A stretch of 64,000 bases of DNA from UBA10438 sp044238605 (GCA_044238605.1 JBIICY010000006.1:62001-126000), one strand, 5' to 3'. Shown: positions 47,497 through 57,056, counted from the first letter of the stretch. A program made the numbers and translations. Notes: generated by a model not told the origin, from the letters alone.

Positions 47497-49950
47497 ATGG
47501 CCAAAAAGAAAGTCGACCTCCTCAAGGTTTTTCAGCCTAGCGATACTGTAGCTTTTATCGCTATCGGAATAGGGCTGGTTATTGCCCTCATAGCTCCCGG
47601 CGACAACCTGGCTGTTCGCCTGATTGGTATTTGCATTGCGATTCTCGGCGGTGTTGCCTTGTTCATGATGGTTTCTCCGCGTCTGACGGATCTGCAGATC
47701 ATCACTCCGATACGTCCGTCGACAACTCCAGACCTCTCCTCGCGCACTACGCAGGATGCCGCAAAGAAATCACAGACATTTGACCCCGAAGCATATCGCG
47801 AGTCATTCGGCCAGGCCGAGTCGGAAGAGGTGCCGTTCATTGATGAACGCCAGACCAATCTGTTCGAAGAACAGTCAAGCACGGCCAGCCGAAAGTCATC
47901 TCAGCAACAATCAACCCCAGTACAAGGCGCACCCGAGGCAATGCCTGTTCTCGGAACAGAGCTCGTCTCTGACGGCGAATCTAGCGTTCGCATCGTTGGT
48001 GTAAAGAAGGCTGCGCAGTCTCCTGCAGAGCCCCCTAAACTCGTTAGCGAGCTGCGTCAAGCCGCTCGAGCCTCTCTACTGGATGGTCCGATCACCGAAG
48101 AGATACAGCTCTCGGAAGACATCGTTATTCGCCCCATCAAAAAGCAGGTAGCCGAGCCTGCCCCTGAGCAACAGGTTCAACCCGCACCGGCCGATGTTCC
48201 AAGCAGCGAGCCCCTTTCCGATGAGTCCTGCATCGTAATTGTTGATCACGATGTTGAAGAAGATGGCGCGCATTCTGAAGAGATCGTTCTGGAGCCCGCT
48301 CCAGCAACTGCCTTCGAAGATCCATCGCTGGACATCCAGCCTATCGTTGTTATTGACGATTCACTGGAACCAACTCCGGAGCCTACTCCAGAACCTGGCC
48401 CTAGTCCTGTTGCTGCGCAACCGCGTGAGACATCACGACGTTCTCCTGTTGTTTCACTCTCGACATTTGTGAACGAGGCAGACGAAGAAGACATGTCTGC
48501 TCAGGAACCACGACGTGAGTTTGATCACCTGCTCAACCGCGTATTGATGGTTATTCGCTCGGCAACAAATGCTCGTACAGCAGCGTTTCTCTGGGTAAAT
48601 CATGAGCGTCAGCAGCTCGTCGTAGAGGCCAAGATCACCGAAGCTGAGGCTGAGTTTACATCGCAGCGAAAGATTCCTATGGGAATCGATGCACTTAGTC
48701 AGATCGCTCGCGAGGGCCGTCCGGAGATCATCACACAGATCAGTGCTAGTGCAGAACTTGAACTTCTGCCATACTACGAGCGCTCTGCGGCTACGGTATC
48801 CTTCATAGGCGTGCCTGTTTACTACGGCGGAAACGTTGTGGGCATTCTGTTCGCAGATTCATTGGTAGAAGATGCGTACTCAGACATCACCGTGGGCTTC
48901 TTTGGTCAATTCACAAAGCTGATCTCCGGCCTGGTCTCTTCCTACACATCGAAGTACGACCTCCTCCACGCTAACACAACACTCGAGGCATTGCGCCACT
49001 TCCGCTCGGCACTCGGGACCGAAACGCCGAGCCTGCAGCATGTGATTAAGGCCCTTTTTGGCACCCTGATACAGTACATGGATATCAGCCGCATTGGTGT
49101 TGTGAGCCATGATGCCTCAAAGAACGCATGGACTCTTACGGATGCACGCTCGGCAATGGATGACGGCTACAGGGGGCATGTAGGAACCACAGTTGATCTT
49201 TCCCGAGCTCTTGTTGGCCAGGCTGTACAAGGTGCTGCTGCGGTGGTTGCAACGGATGATGGGGCCACTGTGCGCGTATTCGCACAGGAGCCGGCGCTCG
49301 ACGGTGGACAATTCGTGGCTGTTCCTATTGCGACTGCCTCGGAGTGCTTTGGTGCCCTGTTCATGGAAAACATGGAGTCCAGCCTGTCTCAGCAGGATGT
49401 AGCGTTGGCAGAATCGCTCGGTGAGCATGTTGCATCTCTCTTCGAACAGATCTATCGCGCAGCGAACCTGCAGCAGTCCGCACTCCTAGATGCGGCAACA
49501 GGCGTGCTCAATGTACAGGGATTTGAGATGCGTGTGCGAGAAGAATTTGCTCGCGCTATCGACTACAATACGCCACTGACGCTGTGCGTGATTGAACTCG
49601 ACCCGTCACGAGCAACTACTGAACAACGTCAGTATGCCGTGCTCCATGTGCTGCGTCTCATAAAGGAACAACTCCGCGAATACGATGTAGTAGCTCGCGT
49701 TGATGAATATCAGTTGGCGCTGGCTTTGGGCGGATACAAGCTGCAGGAAGCGCAGAACTGGACGGAAACAATGCGCAGAGAAGTCGCAAGCTCGCCTGTG
49801 GACGTGCAGGGTAAACGGCTCTCCTTTACTGTCTCAGTAGGTATTGCTCAGGCAGAACCAAGAGACACGTGGGACGACGTGATTGCCCATGCACATGCGG
49901 CTGTAGGCGTTAGCAAGAAGAGTGGAAACAGAGTTACGGTGTTTGCGTAA
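47497..49950 (+). CDS. Membrane GAF-domain protein with degenerate GGDEF domain
   Basis: 817-residue signalling-type protein. Two N-terminal transmembrane helices (AFIAIGIGLVIALIAPG and LIGICIAILGGVALFMMV) are followed by ~270 residues of Pro/Glu/Ser-rich linker, then two GAF-like domains (~340-490, ~500-640). The last ~170 residues have the GGDEF fold (LTLCVIELDPSRATTEQRQ, LRLIKEQLREYDVVARVDEY, KRLSFTVSVGIAQAEP), but the catalytic GGDEF motif is replaced by VDEYQ, so c-di-GMP synthesis is unlikely; it may bind nucleotide as a receptor. The 3' end overlaps the convergent phosphatase gene by 17 bp. Confidence 0.85.
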   Translation: MAKKKVDLLKVFQPSDTVAFIAIGIGLVIALIAPGDNLAVRLIGICIAILGGVALFMMVSPRLTDLQIITPIRPSTTPDLSSRTTQDAAKKSQTFDPEAYRESFGQAESEEVPFIDERQTNLFEEQSSTASRKSSQQQSTPVQGAPEAMPVLGTELVSDGESSVRIVGVKKAAQSPAEPPKLVSELRQAARASLLDGPITEEIQLSEDIVIRPIKKQVAEPAPEQQVQPAPADVPSSEPLSDESCIVIVDHDVEEDGAHSEEIVLEPAPATAFEDPSLDIQPIVVIDDSLEPTPEPTPEPGPSPVAAQPRETSRRSPVVSLSTFVNEADEEDMSAQEPRREFDHLLNRVLMVIRSATNARTAAFLWVNHERQQLVVEAKITEAEAEFTSQRKIPMGIDALSQIAREGRPEIITQISASAELELLPYYERSAATVSFIGVPVYYGGNVVGILFADSLVEDAYSDITVGFFGQFTKLISGLVSSYTSKYDLLHANTTLEALRHFRSALGTETPSLQHVIKALFGTLIQYMDISRIGVVSHDASKNAWTLTDARSAMDDGYRGHVGTTVDLSRALVGQAVQGAAAVVATDDGATVRVFAQEPALDGGQFVAVPIATASECFGALFMENMESSLSQQDVALAESLGEHVASLFEQIYRAANLQQSALLDAATGVLNVQGFEMRVREEFARAIDYNTPLTLCVIELDPSRATTEQRQYAVLHVLRLIKEQLREYDVVARVDEYQLALALGGYKLQEAQNWTETMRREVASSPVDVQGKRLSFTVSVGIAQAEPRDTWDDVIAHAHAAVGVSKKSGNRVTVFA

Positions 49951-50824
49951 GGAATCGCACCGTTACAGGACAGTGGTCGCTCACGGCCGACGCTGCATCT
50001 GGCGAAAGAAATGCTCGCGTGTCATCCACTCGTTCACTTGAGACCACCATGCGATCTTTCATGGTGCGAGAGACAACTACATGATCGATCACGTACCAGT
50101 TGGGGTTCTTGCAGCTACGGAGGGAACCCGTTAGGAACGACATTTCACTGCTGTTGATCAGCGGCGTAAGCGTTGCCTGTTCGCCCCTTCTCCCCGTAAA
50201 ATCGTTGAAATCGCCAACGATCACCACGTCCTTTTCGTCTGTGGACTTCACAACCGAATCACTCCAAGAGCGCAGCATCGCAACCTGCTTGCCGCGAATG
50301 AGCCGTGATTCCTCGCGAAGTGCATCTGTGCTGTCCATGCGAGACGTACTCTTGAGATGTACAACCATCATGGTCCAGTCTACACTGCCTTTCTTGCACG
50401 ATACCACGAATCCCGGACGCATTCTATTGCGTCCAACAGTAAGTGGCATGTACGGCCCAACAGGTGTTACCGAGATCTCGCCGTGCCTGTATACAACTCC
50501 AACATTCTGCGGTATGCCGGCGTTGTAGACAACGCCTTTGTAGTCCGGCAGATACTTCAGCACTCGGTCCAACGCCTCTTGACTTTCTATCTCCTGTACC
50601 CCAAGAACATCGGCCTGGGTGCGATCGATTACATCGGCTATACGACGATACTCTTCTTCGGTACGGGGCTTTTGGTCATCCTTACCATCGCCAAGCCACT
50701 CGATATTGAATGTACCGATGGTTGCTGTATTGGGATCCTGAACACGCGCCGATTGACAACCAACGAATAGTGAACCAGCTGTGGTAATCACCGACAACAG
50801 GCGCAGCGCATGCATGATCTTCAT
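49934..50824 (-). CDS. Endonuclease/exonuclease/phosphatase-family lipoprotein
   Basis: 296-residue lipoprotein with lipobox LFVGC (Cys23). The catalytic fold of the EEP superfamily is clear: TIGTFNIEWLGD (Asn), DVLGVQEIES (Glu), VVHLKSTSRMD, VIVGDFNDFTG (Asp/Asn) and VSDHCPVTVRF (Asp-His). Such proteins cut phosphodiester bonds in nucleic acids, nucleotides or phosphoinositides; anchored extracytoplasmic members may degrade DNA or lipids. Follows proline dehydrogenase closely (its stop is one base before this start's ATG region). Converges with the GAF gene with a 17-bp overlap. Confidence 0.88.
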   Translation of the reverse strand: MKIMHALRLLSVITTAGSLFVGCQSARVQDPNTATIGTFNIEWLGDGKDDQKPRTEEEYRRIADVIDRTQADVLGVQEIESQEALDRVLKYLPDYKGVVYNAGIPQNVGVVYRHGEISVTPVGPYMPLTVGRNRMRPGFVVSCKKGSVDWTMMVVHLKSTSRMDSTDALREESRLIRGKQVAMLRSWSDSVVKSTDEKDVVIVGDFNDFTGRRGEQATLTPLINSSEMSFLTGSLRSCKNPNWYVIDHVVVSRTMKDRMVVSSERVDDTRAFLSPDAASAVSDHCPVTVRFLTQTP

Positions 50825-51727
50825 TTACTTCCCCGTTAAAAAGGCCTTCGCAACGTATCCCGCCACCTGCGGATTCTCTTTGAGTCGCCTGGTTGAGTAC
50901 CCATACCAATCTTCGCCAAAAGGAACGTAGATGCGAACCTTGTGCCCAGCCTTGATCAGGGAATCTCTTCGATCTTCGCGCACACCTAGGAGCATCTGAA
51001 ACTCTACGTTGTTGCCCTGTGGACGATGCTGCGCTACTTGTCGTTCTGCATCTGCAATGAGGTGTTCATCGTGTGTGGCAATGTGTGTTCTGGCGCCAGA
51101 TGACAAGAGTAGCGAAAGTAGGTTCTTGTAATTACTGCGGATTGCATCAGGATCTTTGATCGCTACATCGGCGCTTTCTACATAGATACCCTTACAAAGA
51201 CGCACCGAGGGCGTGTAGTCTAGCAGTGAGCGTATATCCTGCTCTGAGCGCTTGAGATAGGCCTGAATCACAACACCCACATTGTCGTGCCCTGCTGCGC
51301 GCAGTCGCTTGTAATAATCAAGCGTGATGTCCGTGTAAGGCGTGTTTTCCATGTCCATGCGCACAAAGACGCCGTTGGACTGTGCCTTCTTTACCAACAA
51401 GGTAAGATTCTCAAACGCAAAGTCTTGGTCAACATCTAGCCCCAGTGACGTAGGCTTTACCGAGAGATAGGATTCAAGCTTGTTCGTGCTGATCGCGTCG
51501 ATAACGGCTGATTGCGCAGCCGTCTCAGATACCGCCCTCTCCCGCGTCGAGACAAACTCGCCCAACACGTCGATCGTAGAACAAGCCCCTTTCGCCATTA
51601 GCTGCTGCGTTACACGCACAGCGTCGGAAAGTTTATCGCCAGCGATATAGCGCTGCGCGACTACTTTTACGATACCCTTCGGTATGGCCGGTAGTGTTGC
51701 CACTACCAGCTTATTGAACAGACTCAC
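50825..51727 (-). CDS. putA-like (prodh): Proline dehydrogenase
   Basis: 300-residue monofunctional proline dehydrogenase, an FAD enzyme that oxidises proline to pyrroline-5-carboxylate. Family blocks: FVRMDMENTPYTDITLD, GVVIQAYLKRSEQDI, VRLCKGIYVES, ARTHIATHDEHLI, EFQMLLGVREDRRD and the substrate-binding YSTRRLKENP near the end. The TIM-barrel length matches monofunctional PRODH of FCB bacteria. The ATG at 51727 follows the protease stop by 12 bp; the next gene starts directly at its stop. No P5C dehydrogenase is in the window. Confidence 0.92.
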   Translation of the reverse strand: MSLFNKLVVATLPAIPKGIVKVVAQRYIAGDKLSDAVRVTQQLMAKGACSTIDVLGEFVSTRERAVSETAAQSAVIDAISTNKLESYLSVKPTSLGLDVDQDFAFENLTLLVKKAQSNGVFVRMDMENTPYTDITLDYYKRLRAAGHDNVGVVIQAYLKRSEQDIRSLLDYTPSVRLCKGIYVESADVAIKDPDAIRSNYKNLLSLLLSSGARTHIATHDEHLIADAERQVAQHRPQGNNVEFQMLLGVREDRRDSLIKAGHKVRIYVPFGEDWYGYSTRRLKENPQVAGYVAKAFLTGK

Positions 51728-51739
51728 AATGTTTCTCGA

Positions 51740-54307
51740 TTATCGAACAATCATCAATGGGGCAGATACCTGCGCATTACCGTCACGAACAACAATTCGG
51801 TAGGTACCGCTAGAAAGATCTGTCAACGGCAGTTCAATCGTTTGGGTTCCAACAGCAACACGCTGATCGTTGCGCAACGTGAGCTCACGACCGTCTACTG
51901 CAACAAGCAGGATACTGCCGATGAATTCCTTGTCACTGGCAACTGTAACGCGTACAGATGTCGATGCAGGATTCGGCGTAACCATTGTCATCGCAAATGG
52001 GGTTTCGCCGGTAAGTTCATCAACAGAAACAGGTGAGGCACATGAATCAACGGTGATGTCTGTTTTTGTGTCTAGTACCTGATCGGTACCGGCATCGATA
52101 ACACGCACCTGAACTTTTGAGCCAACCGTAAGATTGTTCATGTTTACGTTGCGACTGAATACTTGCCATACTGTTGGATCAATCGTTGACTGCTGCGTGG
52201 CCGTGCGCCAGTTCGAACCGTTATCAGTTGAATACTGAATCTTGATCGACTGAATAAAATCAGCGCTCCAGCGATACTGGTTTGGCTGGTTCTTACAGAT
52301 CTTTCCACCCGTGACTGGAATTTCGAGAGCAAATCGGCGCTCACCGATTGCGAAGAGTCCGCTTGTTGCTGGCACTGATGGACTGCTAATCGCTGTGACA
52401 CGAATACGTGCTGTCTCGGTAGCCGTTGATGGCACTGTCCATGCATACGTGTTGGCTGCTACAGAAGATGCTAGTGTTTGATACGTTGTTCCGCCATCTG
52501 AAGAATACTCCACATTGCAGTTGCCAACACCAGATGCCTTTGTCCACCTAACAGTAAATGTAGAACCAGCACCGATGCGCTCGCCGCCCTTTGGTGCATC
52601 AAGCACTACAGGCACGCTCATCTTATACTTGGCCAGCGATGTATCGTTCACATTTGGATTCGATGCGTCTTCGATACGGATCCAGAACTCCGGAACCGGA
52701 AGAGTTGGAACCGTCCATGTATAGAGCTGATCGGCCGACGGTACGTTGCCGGCGATCTGCGTCCATGGTCCAGATACAGACGGACCCCACGCAATGTTGA
52801 TAGCGCTTACCCGAGCCGACGACCAACGAATGGACATCTTTTCGTTTGGCTGATAGGAATCTGTGCCTCGTGGTTCTGTAAGTGAAACCAACGGTGAGGC
52901 CACAGGCACAGCGCACGGAGCTGCTTTGATCCATGTTCGCATGCGCTCGCTAACGCGTGGCCCGAAGGTAAGGGGCGTGCGGTTACCGTTTGCCAGGTGA
53001 CAATAGCTCATGATTGTGCCATTGACGACCTTCTTTAGAGCGCGATCTGAGAAACAACCATCGGTACCATCAATAGCATACGAAAGCTGACATGTGTCAA
53101 CAGGTGGATTCCAGAAGCAGTTGTGCGTGTGTGGCGATCCAATATTGTGACCCATTTCGTGGGCTGCAACGAACACGTCCCATACAAAGGCATTCGAGCG
53201 ATTTGGATCCCCTGGAATATCGCCTGCATTGAGGTACACCGTGCTTACGCCGTAGCCACCTTTGTTCTTTTTATTGCAGAGCTGGTCTAGGTAGGCAATA
53301 CCTCCAACAAATGAGCCCCCTACCGGACGGATCAGTGCATACAGGTGCGCTGTAACGCGATCTACGCTGTTCATTCGACGCGACCAATCGCTTGAGAATT
53401 CCTCGAGAAGCTCACCTGGCTGCCGGCCATCGTAGAAATATCCCGATGGCTCATCCTGCGTGTACTTCTCGAAATAGCCCATATAAAGGTGCACGTTGAG
53501 TTCCTGTGCATAGACCTGTGCCATTGAACCAACAACCTTGACGAAGTACTGAGCAACTTCCTCATCGGTCTCACCACGGCGCTTCATAACGCTGTCGATA
53601 TCTTCACGCAGAACCACAGCGATCTTGAACTCGCGCAGGTCTTCTGCCTGTGTACCTTCGGCACCCTTTACTGTTGCAGGCATCGACATCTTGCGGGCCA
53701 TGTCGTCCTGATCAATCTTCATCGATTCGCTGCCGCACACAAAGCGTGTGATTGGGTCTACGCCAAACATCGTTGCCTCATCACCAATAACGTGCGGCGT
53801 TGAGCCAAGTGTACGCGAGCCCGAAAAATCACGGCCGATAATTGTACGCTGTCCGTTTGACTGCTGAATGAAGCCCGTTACACTTCCCTCGCTGTAGTGC
53901 ACCGATACCATGGAGGTAGGATCGCCATCGACCTTACCCCAGTATGACACTACAGGACGTACCTTCATCCGCACCTTGCCAGCCTTCGTGTGGGTATAGA
54001 ACTCCGTGTTTGCGTCAACTACTGGACGCGCCAATGAAAGCTTCAACGTGGCTTCCTGGTTGCCCGGCAACGGAAAGTTCTTGAGTTCAACCTGCTGGCT
54101 GTATTGCTCGAACACGTTCTTTGCCGTTACGTGCGAAAGCAACGTTGTCTTTAAGAAGCCTGTTTGCTGTGCAGTTTCCTGCTTGCCAGCTGCTTCGTAC
54201 GGCACGAACAGCGTGCGCGTATCAATCGAAACTTGTGCAGAGAGTGCGAGCGCTCCAACGCAGAATAGTACCAGCGTTTGGAGCATGCGGAGTGTATGTG
54301 TTTTCAT
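51740..54307 (-). CDS. Secreted reprolysin-like metalloprotease with Ig-like domains and C-terminal sorting domain
   Basis: 855-residue exported protease. A signal peptide (LQTLVLFCVGALALSAQ) and ~200-residue propeptide-like region precede an M12/reprolysin catalytic domain with the zinc motif HEMGHNIGSPH at 383-393 and Met-turn region (IMSYCH). Then follow two Ig/Kre9-like repeats (SLTEPRGTDSYQPNEKMSIRW, APKGGERIGAGSTFTVRWTK) and a third (VTGGKICKNQPNQYRWSA). The end (VTPNPASTSVRVTVASDKE, GTYRIVVRDGNAQVSAPLMIV) is a type IX secretion C-terminal domain. An alternative ATG four codons upstream (54319) cannot be excluded. Likely a surface or secreted degradative enzyme. Confidence 0.9.
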   Translation of the reverse strand: MKTHTLRMLQTLVLFCVGALALSAQVSIDTRTLFVPYEAAGKQETAQQTGFLKTTLLSHVTAKNVFEQYSQQVELKNFPLPGNQEATLKLSLARPVVDANTEFYTHTKAGKVRMKVRPVVSYWGKVDGDPTSMVSVHYSEGSVTGFIQQSNGQRTIIGRDFSGSRTLGSTPHVIGDEATMFGVDPITRFVCGSESMKIDQDDMARKMSMPATVKGAEGTQAEDLREFKIAVVLREDIDSVMKRRGETDEEVAQYFVKVVGSMAQVYAQELNVHLYMGYFEKYTQDEPSGYFYDGRQPGELLEEFSSDWSRRMNSVDRVTAHLYALIRPVGGSFVGGIAYLDQLCNKKNKGGYGVSTVYLNAGDIPGDPNRSNAFVWDVFVAAHEMGHNIGSPHTHNCFWNPPVDTCQLSYAIDGTDGCFSDRALKKVVNGTIMSYCHLANGNRTPLTFGPRVSERMRTWIKAAPCAVPVASPLVSLTEPRGTDSYQPNEKMSIRWSSARVSAINIAWGPSVSGPWTQIAGNVPSADQLYTWTVPTLPVPEFWIRIEDASNPNVNDTSLAKYKMSVPVVLDAPKGGERIGAGSTFTVRWTKASGVGNCNVEYSSDGGTTYQTLASSVAANTYAWTVPSTATETARIRVTAISSPSVPATSGLFAIGERRFALEIPVTGGKICKNQPNQYRWSADFIQSIKIQYSTDNGSNWRTATQQSTIDPTVWQVFSRNVNMNNLTVGSKVQVRVIDAGTDQVLDTKTDITVDSCASPVSVDELTGETPFAMTMVTPNPASTSVRVTVASDKEFIGSILLVAVDGRELTLRNDQRVAVGTQTIELPLTDLSSGTYRIVVRDGNAQVSAPLMIVR

Positions 54308-54325
54308 GGTGATACTCATGTTGTT

Positions 54326-54946
54326 TCAATGAGAAATGGGGCCTCTAAGATACGCAACGATGTCGGCATGGATGGCTTCTCGATCGCGGTGTCCATCGAT
54401 TACCACAAATCTCTGTGGCTCTGATGCGGCTATCTGTAGATACCCATCGCGAACGCGCTCGAAAAACTCTCTGCCAGATCGCTCCATGCGGTCCGGCTCG
54501 GAAGACCCGGGCGTGAACTGCATGCGCTGCTGAGCTTGCTCATATGCAACGTCGATAAAGAACGTTACATGGGGAATAACACCGCGAGTGGCAATATTGT
54601 TGCACTGACGTACCTGGTCCATGTTCAGTTGGCGTCCATAGCCCTGATATGCCGTCGTGCTGTCCACAAACCGGTCGCACAAGATGTACTTCCCGTCCCG
54701 CAACGCCGGCTCAATGATCATCTCCACGAGTTGCGTACGAGCGGAGCTAAAGAGCAATAGTTCGGCCGTTGGTGTAATAGTCTGCTTTGTGCTGAGAAGG
54801 ATCTCTCGTATGGATTCAGACAACAGGGTGGCCCCAGGCTCGCGAATCGTGAGCACGGTGTGTCCCTTGGACTCCAACCACTCCCGCAGCAGGGAAAGCT
54901 GTGTGCTTTTGCCTGAACCGTCTATACCCTCGAACGATATGAACAC
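54326..54946 (-). CDS. tmk: Thymidylate kinase
   Basis: 206-residue dTMP kinase, making dTDP for DNA synthesis. P-loop FEGIDGSGKST at residues ~5-15, the REPGATLLSESIRE block (commonly REPGGT; here Ala), DRFVDSTTAYQGYGR and the LID region. I set the start at the GTG 54946, which has an AAGGAAA ribosome-binding site 7-8 bases upstream and gives the usual length; the longer frame to 54994 would overlap the tadA-rsmI gene. Follows that fusion gene and precedes the protease. Confidence 0.93.
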   Translation of the reverse strand: MFISFEGIDGSGKSTQLSLLREWLESKGHTVLTIREPGATLLSESIREILLSTKQTITPTAELLLFSSARTQLVEMIIEPALRDGKYILCDRFVDSTTAYQGYGRQLNMDQVRQCNNIATRGVIPHVTFFIDVAYEQAQQRMQFTPGSSEPDRMERSGREFFERVRDGYLQIAASEPQRFVVIDGHRDREAIHADIVAYLRGPISH

Positions 54947-54963
54947 GCTGATGTTTCCTTCAA

Positions 54964-56148
54964 TTACGTTGCCGACGCTATGAGCACAACACATTCGCCC
55001 TTGATGCCGGTACGTTGTTCAAGAACGCCCCGAAGGTACTGCACTGTGCCACGAAGATATTCTTCATGGAGTTTTGAAAGCTCACGTGCGATCACCACTT
55101 CCCTGTTCGGACCTGCAAGTTCTTCCAGTTCGCTCAGTAGCTGCGCCATCCGATGGGGAGATTCGTACAAGATCACCGTAGTGCTGGGTACGTTCAGGAG
55201 TGACTCTAATGCGGCTGTGCGCCCCTTTTTATGAGGCAGAAATCCGCCAAACAGAATCCTATCGGTGGGCAGGCCAGAGGCAGCTGCTGCAGTTATCACC
55301 GCAGAGGCACCCGGTAGGGCAGAGACAGGAAGTCCCTCCTCCACGCATGCCCGCACGGCTCGGTAGCCTGGATCACTGATGCCGGGCATGCCCGCATCGG
55401 AAACAAGTGCTACGAGCTGTCCGCTCCTCACACGCCGTACGATTTCATCTGCCCGCTCACGCTCATTGTGTTCGTGATAACTCAGAAGTGGCTTTTTCGG
55501 TACATCGTATTTCTTTAGCAGGGGGCTGGTCTGACGTGTATCCTCGCAGACGATCACATCGGCCTTACGCAGTGTCTTGACAGCCCTAAGCGTCATGTCT
55601 TCAAGATTACCGATCGGCGTAGGCACCAGACACAGCATTCCCGGCGCACCTGCTGGTGGCTGTTCCTGCTGTGGCACGTGTACCTGCGTACGCTGTTGCT
55701 CAAAGAATGTAGACAACATAGCCGAACAGTCCTCTTCGAGTATTCCGGTACGAACGATCACGGAGTGATTCAGCCGGGGGTCGTCTACGAGCTCGAACAC
55801 ACTGCGGCACGCGCCAGTCTTTGCATCCGAAGCGCCATAGACCAAATTTGGAATGCGGGCCAGAACGATCGCACCTGCACACATCGTACATGGCTCAAGT
55901 GTTACGTAGAGTGTGCAGTCGTGCAGAAATTTTTCGCCGATCGTGCGAGCGGCATCCTCGATAGCCACGATCTCAGCATGACGTGTAGGATCGCCTAGCT
56001 GCTGGATTTGGTTAGCTCCTCGGCCAACGACGTCGTCTCCGCGCACGATAACGCAGCCAACCGGTACGTCTCCACACTTGGCTGCGTCTGCAGCCAGCGC
56101 CAAGGCCTCGCGCATGTATGTCTCATGCCTGCGGGCAACATCAGACAT
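54964..56148 (-). CDS. tadA-rsmI: Fusion of tRNA adenosine deaminase (TadA) and 16S rRNA methyltransferase RsmI
   Basis: 394-residue two-enzyme chain. Residues 1-~152 are a full TadA cytidine/adenosine deaminase: HAE at 57-59 and PCTMC at 86-90 bind zinc and catalyse; it makes inosine 34 in tRNA-Arg(ACG). A ~20-residue Gln/Pro-rich linker (QVHVPQQEQPPAGAP) joins residues ~171-394, a complete RsmI SAM-dependent 2'-O-methyltransferase (LCLVPTPIGNLEDMTLRAV, VCEDTRQTSPLLKKY, LVSDAGMPGISDPGY, LPGASAVITAAAASGLPTD, LYESPHRM), which methylates C1402 of 16S rRNA. Normally these are separate genes. The reading frame is continuous with no frameshift sign. In an operon with tmk and DUF4835. Confidence 0.9.
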   Translation of the reverse strand: MSDVARRHETYMREALALAADAAKCGDVPVGCVIVRGDDVVGRGANQIQQLGDPTRHAEIVAIEDAARTIGEKFLHDCTLYVTLEPCTMCAGAIVLARIPNLVYGASDAKTGACRSVFELVDDPRLNHSVIVRTGILEEDCSAMLSTFFEQQRTQVHVPQQEQPPAGAPGMLCLVPTPIGNLEDMTLRAVKTLRKADVIVCEDTRQTSPLLKKYDVPKKPLLSYHEHNERERADEIVRRVRSGQLVALVSDAGMPGISDPGYRAVRACVEEGLPVSALPGASAVITAAAASGLPTDRILFGGFLPHKKGRTAALESLLNVPSTTVILYESPHRMAQLLSELEELAGPNREVVIARELSKLHEEYLRGTVQYLRGVLEQRTGIKGECVVLIASAT

Positions 56149-56150
56149 AT

Positions 56151-57056
56151 TTACCGGCCCTGCTGTGCTGCTTCGTAGAGCTGTGTGTTTCCAGGATCAA
56201 GGAATCGCAGGTCCGACCACAGCCCTGCACTTTTGACGCCCTTGAACATCCCGGCGATCTCCATTGACTTTGCATCGAAGAACACCTGCATCAGCACGCT
56301 TCGGCTCGAGAGTTTATTCTTCTTAAAATCTGCAAGGTCCTTGATCACGAGTTCGAGATCTGCGAGCCCCTTGAGCTTGTCCTTGTCGTAGGTATCCATG
56401 GCATCATGGTAGTCATAGATAAGTCTACGGAACGGCTGAAAACGCATGTCCATGATTTCTGTGATCAACGACATCCGTGTAAGCTGTCCCGGCTGATAGA
56501 CCGTTGAGAACTGACTTACACCCTGAGCATTACCGTTCTGGGCGATCTGCTGGGCGATCTTGTAGGCCTCTGTTCCTGCAAGATCATCGTAGGTGTCCAT
56601 GTCGAGACCGATCGCCACCAGCATGTAGTAGTCTAGAACGCTGGTAAACGGATCATAGCGAAGGGGCTGATAGACAAGTGTTGGGCTAAAGGACCAGTCG
56701 AACGTCCAGTCTTGATCGAACACCCGCAGCAGGCCCGAACCGGTGCCCACAACGTTATTGACCAAGCGCTTACTCACCACCGAGAGACGTCCACTTACCC
56801 GGTTACCGTTGCGGGCGTTTACGTAGATGGTTACATCTACAGGGACCAATTCACCGTCCCAATCGCGATTGAGATACCTGTTGTTGTTCAGGTAACTCTC
56901 AACGTCGCGCGCCATCGTCATCATGTCCTGACGCTGGTCCTGTGTAAGCGTCTGCATGTTCACGTTCACCGTTGCCTGCAGTTCCTGAGCAGAACTTGTC
57001 ACGTTCTGCGCGATGAACAGCACAAAGAGTACGAATAGGGCAATTCTCAATGTCAT
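56151..57056 (-). CDS. DUF4835 exported protein
   Basis: 301-residue exported protein with a signal peptide (IALFVLFVLFIAQNVTSSAQ). It matches the DUF4835 pattern: ELQATVNVNMQTLTQDQRQ near the start, the LVPVDVTIYVNARNGNR block, YQPLRYDPFTSVLDYYMLVAIG and RSVLMQVFFDAKSMEIAGMF near the end. DUF4835 genes are typical of Bacteroidota and neighbours and are often next to cell-envelope or DNA-metabolism genes; function unknown. It lies 2 bp upstream of tadA-rsmI. Its start codon overlaps the start codon region of the divergent gene (57055). Confidence 0.85.
   Translation of the reverse strand: MTLRIALFVLFVLFIAQNVTSSAQELQATVNVNMQTLTQDQRQDMMTMARDVESYLNNNRYLNRDWDGELVPVDVTIYVNARNGNRVSGRLSVVSKRLVNNVVGTGSGLLRVFDQDWTFDWSFSPTLVYQPLRYDPFTSVLDYYMLVAIGLDMDTYDDLAGTEAYKIAQQIAQNGNAQGVSQFSTVYQPGQLTRMSLITEIMDMRFQPFRRLIYDYHDAMDTYDKDKLKGLADLELVIKDLADFKKNKLSSRSVLMQVFFDAKSMEIAGMFKGVKSAGLWSDLRFLDPGNTQLYEAAQQGR

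Noticed and set aside
47497..49950. Active diguanylate cyclase
   Set aside because: The GGDEF motif is replaced by VDEYQ, so catalysis is not supported.
54964..56148. TadA-RsmI fusion as an obvious frameshift or missed stop
   Set aside because: The linker is in frame with normal composition and both domains are complete, so the fusion is kept as the best reading.
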